This document shows, in pieces, positions 1 through 8,551 of a stretch of 64,000 nucleotides of DNA. This stretch comes from Osmia lignaria lignaria (Eukaryota; Arthropoda; Insecta; Hymenoptera; Megachilidae). The stretch is taken from NCBI RefSeq assembly GCF_051020975.1, contig NW_027478167.1:2790001-2854000 (forward strand), read 5' to 3'. Under the pieces are notes generated by a model that saw only the letters and a list, made by a program, of their open reading frames with translations, was not told where the DNA came from and made no database searches. Positions within the stretch are counted from its first letter, which is position 1; each line of letters starts with the position of its first letter. The position numbers and the translations under genes were made by a program.

Positions 1-184
1 GGCCACGGTGTTTCTGTATCTCTATTATGTTGGTGCGGCTTCGGAACATTTAAATATCTCGATATATCTCGAAAACCACGCTTCTGATCAAAAAATATCA
101 TAGAACATAACTTGTAGGAAACATAATTCTCTACAAAAAAGGTCTCTTAACATTTTGCCATAGCTCGCTTCGTTTCCGAGATAT
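1..184 (+). repeat. Partial satellite monomer at left window edge
   Basis: These bases match the last 184 bp of the 322-bp unit, beginning inside GGCCACGGTG of internal motif B. The tail is of the K/F type (CTCGAAAACCACGCTTCTG), with CTTGTAGGAAAC in the tail, the same as the tail of the monomer starting at 1151. The array therefore extends left of the window. Confidence 0.95.
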
Positions 185-498
185 GTGCAGATTTATCTCA
201 AGGGAAGGGGCCTGACGGACATATTTCGAGATATTTCTTCTTCTTGTTGTTCTTCTTCTGCACAGCTAAGCTGGAAGTGGCATTTGCGGCTCGCACTAGT
301 GCAGAGTTATCTCAAAGAAAGGGGCCACGGTGTTTCTGTATCTCTATTATGTTGGTGCGGCTTCGGAACTTTTAAATATCTCGATATATCTCGAAAACTA
401 CGCTTCTGATCAAACAATATCGTAGAACATAAATTGTAGGAAACATAATTCTCTACAAAAGACGTCTCTTAACGTTTTGCCATAGCTCGCTTCGTTTC

Positions 499-558
499 CG
501 AGATATTTGCAGATTTATCTCAAGGGAAGGGGCCTGACGGACATATTTCGAGATATTT
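499..558 (+). repeat. Direct 10-mer CGAGATATTT, two copies 50 bp apart
   Basis: The exact word occurs at 499-508 and 549-558. With flanks the match is 12 of 13 bases over 496-508 and 546-558. The spacing of 50 bp is close to five helical turns, so both copies would face the same side of the DNA. Both are conserved in nearly all monomers. No known protein site is claimed. Confidence 0.6.
508..534 (+). repeat. Internal motif A (27 bp), partner of motif B
   Basis: TGCAGATTTATCTCAAGGGA followed by AGGGGCC aligns without gaps to 622-648, matching 24 of 27 bases. The offset is 114 bp. In the array motif A has three main forms: ATTTATCTCAAGGGAAGG, ATATATCTCAAGGGAAGG and a Q form ATTCAGCTCAAAGGAACTGG (or AACGGG). 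The Q form marks a monomer class that recurs at regular spacing, for example at 6943, 10162, 12094 and 13060. I infer an ancient internal duplication. Confidence 0.8.
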
Positions 559-581
559 CTTCTTCTTGTTGTTCTTCTTCT
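554..581 (+). repeat. TTC/TTG triplet tract
   Basis: A pyrimidine-rich tract of TTC and TTG triplets, interrupted only by G. It is the one simple-sequence element in the monomer. Variants are TTGTCC in place of TTGTTC (6299, 9196, 11450, 12416), TTCCTC, TTGATG (15314, 16280, 27228, 27872, 31092, 34956, 39142) and one 3-bp loss near 2179. Despite its slippage-prone nature its length is otherwise constant over about 198 copies. Confidence 0.75.
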
Positions 582-614
582 GCACAGCTAAGCTGGAAGC
601 GGCATTTGCGGCTC

Positions 615-624
615 GCACTAGTGC
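615..624 (+). other. 10-bp perfect dyad GCACTAGTGC, polymorphic
   Basis: GCACTAGTGC equals its own reverse complement. It is present in monomers carrying GCGGCTCGCACTAG. In the alternative allele it reads GCAATAGTGC, and a C-to-A change breaks the dyad; GCAATCGTGC and GCAATACTGC also occur. CAGCTAAGCTG at 585-595 is a second short dyad with a one-base centre and is nearly invariant. Confidence 0.6.
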
Positions 625-648
625 AGAGTTATCTCAAAGAAAGGGGCC
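622..648 (+). repeat. Internal motif B (27 bp), partner of motif A
   Basis: TGCAGAGTTATCTCAAAGAA followed by AGGGGCC differs from motif A only at positions 7, 17 and 19 of the alignment. The word GCTCGC also lies upstream of both motifs (485-490 and 611-616), though at different distances. Flanks beyond GGCC do not align convincingly. Motif B is normally quite constant, which makes the A-like versions at 26699, 28309, 30563, 34105 and 34427 stand out. Confidence 0.8.
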
Positions 649-697
649 ACGGTGTTTCTGTATCTCTATTATGTTGGTGCGGCTTCGGAACTTTTAA

Positions 698-717
698 ATA
701 TCTCGATATATCTCGAA
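698..717 (+). repeat. Tandem 10-bp repeat ATATCTCGAT / ATATCTCGAA
   Basis: Two adjacent decamers at 698-707 and 708-717 differ only at the last base. They overlap the right arm of the inverted repeat. In E/I-type monomers the first decamer has a C-to-T change (ATATCTTGAT). Confidence 0.6.
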
Positions 718-720
718 AAC

Positions 721-802
721 TACGCTTCTGATCAAAAAATATCATAGAACATAAAAAGTAGGAAACTTCATTCTCTACAAAAAAGATCTCTTAACATTTT
801 GC
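721..802 (+). other. AT-rich tail of the monomer
   Basis: G+C is 23 of 82 (28%), compared with 44% for the rest of the unit. It contains short A runs (ATCAAAAAAT, ACAAAAAAG) and most class-defining substitutions. Two of the three 1-bp deletions in the array fall in this part. Phased A-tracts and curvature, known for several other satellites, could be tested here; I do not claim it. Confidence 0.6.
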
Positions 803-828
803 CATAGCTCGCTTCGTTTCCGAGATAT

Positions 829-2435
829 TTGCAGATTTATCTCAAGGGAAGGGGCCTGACGGACATATTTCGAGATATTTCTTCTTCTTGTTGTTCTTCT
901 TCTGCACAGCTAAGCTGGAAGTGGCATTTGCAGCTCGCAATAGTGCAGAGTTATCTCACAGAAAGGGACCACGGTGTTTCTGTATCTCTATTATGTTGGT
1001 GCGGCTTCGGAACTTTTAAATATCTTGATATATGCCGAGAACTACGCATCTGATCAAAAAATATCATAGAACATAAAAAGTAGGAAACTTAATTCTCTAC
1101 AAAAAAGGTCTCTTAACATTTTGCCATAGCTCGCTTCGTTTCCGAGATATTTGCAGATATATCTCAAGGGAAGGGGCCTGACGGACATATTTCGAGATAT
1201 TTCTTCTTCTTGTTGTTCTTCTTCTGCACAGCTAAGCTGGAAGTGGCATTTCCGGCCCGCACTAGTGCAGAGTTATCTCAAAGAAAGGGGCCACGGTGTT
1301 TCTGTATCTCTATTATGTTGGTGCGGCTTCGGAACATTTAAATATCTCGATATATCTCGAAAACCACGCTTCTGATCAAAAAATATCATAGAACATAACT
1401 TGTAGGAAACATAATTCTCTACAAAAAAGGTCTCTTAACATTTTGCCATAGCTCGCTTCGTTTCCGAGATATGTGCAGATTTATCTCAAGGGAAGGGGCC
1501 TGACGGACATATTTCGAGATATTTCTTCTTCTTGTTGTTCTTCTTCTGCACAGCTAAGCTGGAAGTGGCATTTGCGGCTCGCACTAGTGCAGAGTTATCT
1601 CAAAGAAAGGGGCCATGGTGTTTCTGTATCTCTATTATGTTGGTGTGGCTTCGGAACTTTTAAATATCTTGATATATCTCGAGAACTACGCATCTGATCA
1701 AAAAATATCATAGAACATAAAAAGTAGGAAACTTCATTCTCTACAAAAAGGATCTCTTAACATTTTGCCATAGCTCGCTTCGTTTCCGAGATATTTGCAG
1801 ATTTATCTCAAGGGAAGGGGCCTGACGGACATATTTCGAGATATTTCTTCTTCTTGTTGTTCTTCTTCTGCACAGCTAAGCTGGAAGTGGCATTTGCAGC
1901 TCGCAATAGTGCAGAGTTATCTCACAGAAAGGGACCACGGTGTTTCTGTATCTCTATTATGTTGGTGCGGCTTCGGAACTTTTAAATATCTTGATATATC
2001 CCGAGAACTACGCATCTGATCAAAAAATATCATAGAACATAAAAAGTAGGAAACTTAATTCTCTACAAAAAAGGTCTCTTAACATGTTGCCATAGCTCGC
2101 TTCGTTTCCGAGATATTTGCAGATATATCTCAAGGGAAGGGGCCTGACGGACATATTTCGAGATATTTCTTCTTCTTGTCCTTCTTCTGCACAGCTAAGC
2201 TGGAAGTGGCATTTCCGGCCCGCACTAGTGCAGAGTTATCTCAAAGAAAGGGGCCACGGTGTTTCTGTATCACTATTATGTTGGTGCGGCTTCGGAACTT
2301 TTAAATATCTCGATATATCTCGAAAACTACGCTTCTGATCAAACAATATCGTAGAACATAAATTATAGGAAACATAATTCTCTACAAAAAACGTCTCTTA
2401 ACGTTTTGCCATAGCTCGCTTCGTTTCCGAGATAT
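829..2435 (+). repeat. Trimer HOR, monomers m3-m7
   Basis: Spacing of three monomers (966 bp): m3 (829) and m6 (1795) share TCTCACAGAAAGGGACCACG; m4 (1151) and m7 (2117) share ATTTCCGGCCCGCACTAG. m1 (185) and m5 (1473) share the rare GATATGTGCAG at their start. m2 (507) and m8 (2436) share CTGGAAGCGGC. The pattern is about two trimer units with an additional relation at four monomers. Confidence 0.75.
2178..2181 (+). other. 3-bp deletion in the triplet tract (m7)
   Basis: The tract reads TTCTTGTCCTTC where others read TTCTTGTTGTTC or TTCTTGTTGTCC, a loss of one TGT unit. It makes m7 319 bp long and is the only length change in the simple-sequence tract. Confidence 0.85.
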
Positions 2436-5400
2436 TTGCAGATTTATCTCAAGGGAAGGGGCCTGACGGACATATTTCGAGATATTTCTTCTTCTTGTTG
2501 TTCTTCTTCTGCACAGCTAAGCTGGAAGCGGCATTTGCGGCTCGCACTAGTGCAGAGTTATCTCAAAGAAAGGGGCCACGGTGTTTCTGTATCTCTATTA
2601 TGTTGGTGCGGCTTCGGAACTTTTAAATATCTCGATATATCTCGAAAACTACGCTTCTGATCAAAAAATATCATAGAACATAAATTGTAGGAAACATAAT
2701 TCTCTACAAAAAAGGTCTCTCAACATTTTGCCATAGCTCGCTTCGTTTCCGAGATATTTGCACATTTATCTCAAGGGAAGGGGCCTAACGGACATATTTC
2801 GAGATATTTCTTCTTCTTGTTGTTCTTCTTCTGCACAGCTAAGCTGGAAGTGGCATTTGCGGCTCGCAATAGTGCAGAGTTATCTCAAAGAAAGGGGCCA
2901 CGGTGTTTCTGTATCTCTATTATGTTGGTGCGGCTTCGGAACTTTTAAATATCTTGATATATCTCGAGAACTACGCATCTGATCAAAAAATATCATAGAA
3001 CATAAATAGTAGGAAACTTAATTCTCTACAAAAAAGGTCTCTCAACATTTTGCCATAGCTCGCTTCGTTTCCGAGATATTTGCACATTTATCTCAAGGGA
3101 AGGGGCCTAACGGACATATTTCGAGATATTTCTTCTTCTTGTTGTTCTTCTTCTGCACAGCTAAGCTGGAAGTGGCATTTGCGGCTCGCACTAGTGCAGA
3201 GTTACCTCAAAGAAAGGGGCCACGGTGTTTCTGTATCTCTATTATGTTGGTGCAGCTTCGGAACTTTTAAATATCTTGATATATCTCGAGATCTACGCAT
3301 CTGATCAAAAAATATCATAGAACGTAAAAAGTAGGAAACTTAATTCTCTACAAAGAAGGTCTCTTAACATTTTGCCATAGCTCGCTTCGTTTCCGAGATA
3401 TTTGCAGATTTATCTCAAGGGAAGGGGCCTGACGGACATATTTCGACATATTTCTTCTTCTTGTTGTTCTTCTTCTGCACAGCTAAGCTGGAAGTGGCAT
3501 TTGCAGCTCGCAATAGTGCAGAGTTATCTCAAAGAAAGGGGCCACGGTGTTTCTGTATTTCTATTATGTTGGTGCGGCTTCGGAACTTTTAAATATCTTG
3601 ATATATCTCGAGAACGACGAATCTGATCAAAAAATATCATAGAACATAAAAAGTAGGAAACTTAATTCTCTACAAAAAAGGTCTCTTAACATTTTGCCAT
3701 AGCCCGCTTCGTTTCCGAGATATTTGCAGATTTATCTCAAGGGAAGGGGCCTGACGGACATATTTCGAGATATTTCTTCTTCTTGTTGTTCTTCTTCTGC
3801 ACAGCTAAACTGGAAGTGGCATTTCCAGCTCGCAATAGTGCAGAGTTATCTCAAAGAAAGGGGCCACGGTGTTTCTGTATCTCTATTATGTTGGTGCGGC
3901 TTCGGAACTTTTAAATATCTCGATATATCTCGAAAACTACGCTTCTGATCAAAAAATATCATAGAACATAAATTGTAGCAAACATAATTCTCTACAAAAA
4001 ACGACTCTTAACATTTTGCCATAGCTCGCTTCGTTTCCGAGATATTTGCAGATTCAGCTCAAAGGAACGGGCCTGACGGACATATTTCGAGATATTTCTT
4101 CTTCTTGTTGTTCTTCTTCTGCACAGCTGAGCTGGAAGTGGCATTTACAGCTCGCAATAGTGCAGAGTTATCTCCAAGAAAGGGGCCACGGTGCTTCTGT
4201 ATCTCTATTATGTTGGTGCGGCTTCGGAACTTTTAAATATCTTGATATATCTCGAGAACTACGCATCTGATCAAAAAATATCATAGAACATAAAAAGTAG
4301 GAAACTTAATTCTCTACAAAAAAGGTCTCTTAACATTTCGCCATAGCTCGCTTCGTTTCCGAGATATTTGCAGATTTATCTCAAGGGAAGGGGCCTGACG
4401 GACATATTTCGAGATATTTCTTCTTCTTGTTGTTCTTCTTCTGCACAGCTAAGCTGAAAGTGGCATTTCCAGCTCGCAATAGTGCAGAGTTATCTCAAAG
4501 AAAGCGGCCACGGTGTTTCTGTATCTCTATTATTTTGGTGCGGCTTCGGAACTTTTAAATATCTCGTTATATCTCGAAAACTACGCTTCTGATCAAAAAA
4601 TATCATAGAACATAAATTGTAGGAAACATAATTCTCTACAAAAAACGTCTCTTAACATTTTGCCATAGCTCGCTTCGTTTCCGAGATATTTGCAGATTCA
4701 GCTCAAAGGAACTGGCCTGACGGACATATTTCGAGATATTTCTTCTTCTTGTTGTTCTTCCTCTGCACAGCTAAGCTGGAAGTGACATTTGCAGCTCGCA
4801 ATAGTGCAGAGTTATCTCAAAGAAAGGGGCCACGGTGTTTCTGTATCTCTATTATGTTGGTGCGGCTTCGGAACTTTTAAATATCTTGATATATCTCGAG
4901 AACTACGCATCTGATCAAAAAATATCATAGAACATAAAAAGTAGGAAACTTAATTCTCTACGAAAACGGTCTCTTAACATTTTGCCATAGCTCGCTTCGT
5001 TTCCGAGATATTTGCAGATTTATCTCAAGGGAAGGGGCCTGACGGACATATTTCGAGATATTTCTTCTTCTTGTTGTTCTTCTTCTGCACAGCTGAGCTG
5101 GAAGTGGCATTTGCAGGTCGCAATAGTGCAGAGTTATCTCAAAGAAAGGGGCCACGGTGTTTCTGTATCTCTATTATGTTGGTGCGGCTTCGGAACTTTT
5201 AAATATCTCGATATATCTCGAAAACTACGCTTCTGATCAAAAAATATCGTAGAACGTAAATTGTAGGAAACATTATTCTCTACAAAAAAGGTCTCTTAAG
5301 ATTTTGCCATAGCTCGCTTCGTTTCCGAGATACTTGCAGATTTATCTCAAGGGAAGGGTCGTGATGGACATATTTCGAGATATTTCTTCTTCTTGTTGTT

Positions 5401-5976
5401 CTTCTTCTGCACAGCTAAGCTGGAAGTGGCATTTGCAGCTCGCAATCGTGCAGAGTTATCTCAAAGAAAGGGGCCACGGTGTTTCTGTATCTCTATTATG
5501 TTGGTGCGGCTTCGGAACTTTTAAATATCTCGATATATCTCGAAAACTACGCTTCTGATCAAAAAATATCATAGAACATAAATTGTAGGAAACATAATTC
5601 TCTACAAAAAACGTCTCTTAACATTTTGCCATAGCTCGCTTCGTTTCCGAGATATTTGCAGATATATCTCAAGGGAAGGGGCCTGACGGACATATTTCGA
5701 GATATTTCTTCTTCTTGTTGTTCTTCTTCTGCACAGCTAAGCTGGAAGTGGCATTTACAGCTCGCAATAGTGCAGAGTTATCTCAAAGAAAGGGGCCACG
5801 GTGTTTCTGTATCTCTATTATGTTGGTGCGGCTTCGGAACTTTTAAATATCTTGATATATCTCGAGAACCACGCATCTGATCAAAAAATATCATAGAACA
5901 TAAAAAGTAGGAAACTTAATTCTCTACAAAAAAGGTCTCTTAACATTTTGCCATAGCTCGCTTCGTTTCCGAGTAT
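2436..5976 (+). repeat. Mixed satellite segment, monomers m8-m18, weak dimer pattern
   Basis: m9 (2758) and m10 (3080) are a pair sharing TTTGCACATTTATC and GGCCTAACGG. From 3724 to 5011 the order is ordinary (m12), Q-form (m13), ordinary (m14), Q-form (m15), a short dimer run. m14 and m15 carry stop-making changes (CTGAAAG, AGTGACATT). m17 (5334) has the private GGGTCGTGATGG. I see no long repeated block here. Confidence 0.7.
5972..5974 (+). other. 1-bp deletion at end of m18
   Basis: TCCGAGTATTTGCAG here replaces TCCGAGATATTTGCAG, shortening m18 to 321 bp. It disrupts one copy of the conserved CGAGATATTT word. Confidence 0.9.
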
Positions 5977-7908
5977 TTGCAGATTTATCTCAAGGGAAGG
6001 GGCCTGACGGACATATTTCGAGATATTTCTTCTTCTTGTTGTTCTTCTTCTGCACAGCTAAGCTGGAACTGGCATTTGCGGCTCGCACTAGTGCAGAGTT
6101 ATCTCAAAGAAAGGGGCCACGGTGTTTCTGTATCTCTATTATGTTGGTGCGGCTTCGGAACTTTTAAATATCTCGATGTATCTCGAAAACTACGCTTCTG
6201 ATCAAAAAATATCATAGAACATAAATTGTAGGAAGCATAATTCTCTACAAAAAAGGTCTCTTAACATTTCGCCATAGCTCGCTTCGTTTCCGAGATATTT
6301 GCAGATTTATCTCAAGGGAAGGGGCCTGACGGACATATTTCGAGATATTTCTTCTTCTTGTTGTCCTTCTTCTGCACAGCTAAGCTGGAAGTGGCATTTA
6401 CAGCTCGCAATCGTGCAGAGTTATCTCAAAGAAAGGGGCCACGGTGTTTCTGTATCTCTATTATGTTGGTGCGGCTTCGGAACTTTTAAATATCTTGATA
6501 TATCTCGAGAACTACGCATCTGATCAAAAAATATCATAGAACATGAAAAGTAGGAAACTTAATTCTCTACAAAAAAGGTCTCTTAACATTTCGCCATAGC
6601 TCGCTTCGTTTCCGAGATATTTGCAGATTTATCTCAAGGGAAGGGGCCTGACGGACATATTTCGAGATATTTCTTCTTCTTGTTGTTCTTCTTCTGCACA
6701 GCTAAGCTGGAAGTGGCATTTGCGGCTCGCACTAGTGCAGAGTTATCTCAAAGAAAGGGGCCACGGTGTTTCTGTATCCCTATTATGTTGGTGCGGCTTC
6801 GGAACTTTTAAATACCTCGATATATCTCGAAAACTACGCTTCTGATCAAAAAATATCATAGAACATAAATTGTAGGAAACATAATTCTCTACAAAAAACG
6901 TCTCTTAACATTTTGCCATAGCTCGCTTCGTTTCCGAGATATTTGCAGATTCAGCTCAAAGGAACTGGCCTGACGGACATATTTCGAGATATTTCTTCTT
7001 CTTGTTGTTCTTCCTCTGCACAGCTAAGCTGGAAGTGGCATTTGCAGCTCGCAATAGTGCAGAGTTATCTCAAAGAAAGGGGCCACGGTGTTTCTGTATC
7101 TCTATTATGTTGGTGCGGCTTCGGAACTTTTAAATATCTTGATATATCTCGAGAACTACGCATCTGATCAAAAAATATCATACAACATAAAAAGTAGGAA
7201 ACCTAATTCTCTACAAAAAAGGTCTCTTAACATTTTGCCATAGCTCGCTTCGTTTCCGAGATATTTGCAGATTTATCTCAAGGGAAGGGGCCTGACGGAC
7301 ATATTTCGAGATATTTCTTCTTCTTGTTGTTCTTCTTCTGCACAGCTAAGCTGGAACTGGCATTTGCGGCTCGCACTAGTGCAGAGTTATCTCAAAGAAA
7401 GGGGCCACGGTGTTTCTGTATCTCTATTATGTTGGTGCGGCTTCGGAACTTTTAAATATCTCGATGTATCTCGAAAACTACGCTTCTGATCAAAAAATAT
7501 CATAGAACATAAATTGTAGGAAGCATAATTCTCTACAAAAAAGGTCTCTTAACATTTTGCCATAGCTCGCTTCGTTTCCGAGATATTTGCAGATATATCT
7601 CAAGGGAAGGGGCCTGACCGACATATTTCGAGATATTTCTTCTTCTTGTTGTTCTTCTTCTGCACAGCTAAGCTGGAAGTGGCATTTGCGGCTCGCACTA
7701 GTGCAGAGTTATCTCAAAGAAAGGGGCCACGGTGTTTCTGTATCCCTATTATGTTGGTGCGGCTTCGGAACTTTTAAATATCTCGATATATCTCGAAAAC
7801 TACGCTTCTGATCAAAAAATATCATAGAACATAAATTGTAGGAAACATAATTCTCTATAAAAAACGTCTCTTAACATTTTGCCATAGCTCGCTTCGTTTC
7901 CGAGATAT

Positions 7909-8551
7909 TTGCAGATTCAGCTCAAAGGAACTGGCCTGACGGACATATTTCGAGATATTTCTTCTTCTTGTTGTTCTTCCTCTGCACAGCTAAGCTGGAA
8001 GTGGCATTTGCAGCTCGCAATGGTGCAGAGTTATCTCAAAGAAAGGGGCCACGGTGTTTCTGTATCCCTATTATGTTGGTGCGGCTTCGGAACTTTTAAA
8101 AATCTCGATATATCTCGAAAACTACGCTTCTGATCAAAAAATATCATGAACATAAATTGTAGGAAACATAATTCTCTATAAAAAACGTCTCTTAACATTT
8201 TGCCATAGCTCGCTTCGTTTCCGAGATATTTGCAGATTCAGCTCAAAGGAACTGGCCTGACGGACATATTTCGAGATATTTCTTCTTCTTGTTGTTCTTC
8301 TTCTGCACAGCTAAGCTGGAACTGGCATTTGCGGCTCGCACTAGTGCAGAGTTATCTCAAAGAAAGGGGCCACGGTGTTTCTGTATCTCTATTATGTTGG
8401 TGCGGCTTCGGAACTTTTAAATATCTCGATGTATCTCGAAAACTACGCTTCTGATCAAAAAATATCATACAACATAAATTGTAGGTAGCATAATTCTCTA
8501 CAAAAAAGGTCTCTTAACATTTTGCCATAGCTCGCTTCGTTTCCGAGATAT
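7909..8551 (+). repeat. Two consecutive chimeric monomers, m25 and m26
   Basis: m25 begins as Q class (ATTCAGCTCAAAGG, GCAGCTCGCAATGG) but ends as P class (GTATCCCTATT and a K/F tail). m26 begins with the Q-form motif A but continues with CTGGAACTGGC and the GATGTATCTCG tail of the first-slot class. In the surrounding trimer these features sit in separate monomers, so two exchange junctions lie here. Confidence 0.65.
8146..8149 (+). other. 1-bp deletion in tail of m25
   Basis: ATATCATGAACATAAA replaces ATATCATAGAACATAAA, giving a 321-bp unit. It falls within a chimeric monomer. Confidence 0.9.

Larger units (their letters stand above)
546..718 (+). repeat. 11-bp inverted repeat arms TTTCGAGATAT / ATATCTCGAAA
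   Basis: TTTCGAGATAT at 546-556 is the exact reverse complement of ATATCTCGAAA at 708-718. The 151-bp loop is too long for a simple hairpin to be favoured, but the arms could be paired binding sites or reflect origin from a simpler word. In E/I-type monomers the right arm is shortened to 9 bp by AAAAC to AGAAC. Confidence 0.55.
507..828 (+). repeat. Reference 322-bp monomer (m2)
   Basis: This copy is used for internal coordinates. One full period counted over 481-802 has 129 G+C of 322 (40%), with 65 C and 64 G. Thirteen CpG are present against about 12.9 expected, so there is no CpG depletion. The period is 3x107+1, so no reading frame can run through consecutive monomers. Compared with the preceding copy (185-506) it differs at 12 sites, most of them in the last 90 bp. 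Internal elements are listed separately. Two 3-prime haplotypes alternate in the array: K/F (CTCGATATATCTCGAAAAC, GCTTCTG, AAATTGTAGGAAACATAA) and E/I (CTTGATATATCTCGAGAAC, GCATCTG, AAAAAGTAGGAAACTTAA). Confidence 0.9.

Noticed and set aside
489..506. CENP-B box in GCTTCGTTTCCGAGATAT
   Set aside because: The TTCG half agrees with the known motif, but the required central A and the CGGG half are absent.
681..692. RNA polymerase III B box in GGCTTCGGAACT
   Set aside because: Only TTCG of the core matches the GGTTCGANTCC pattern, and no suitable A box or terminator arrangement is seen.
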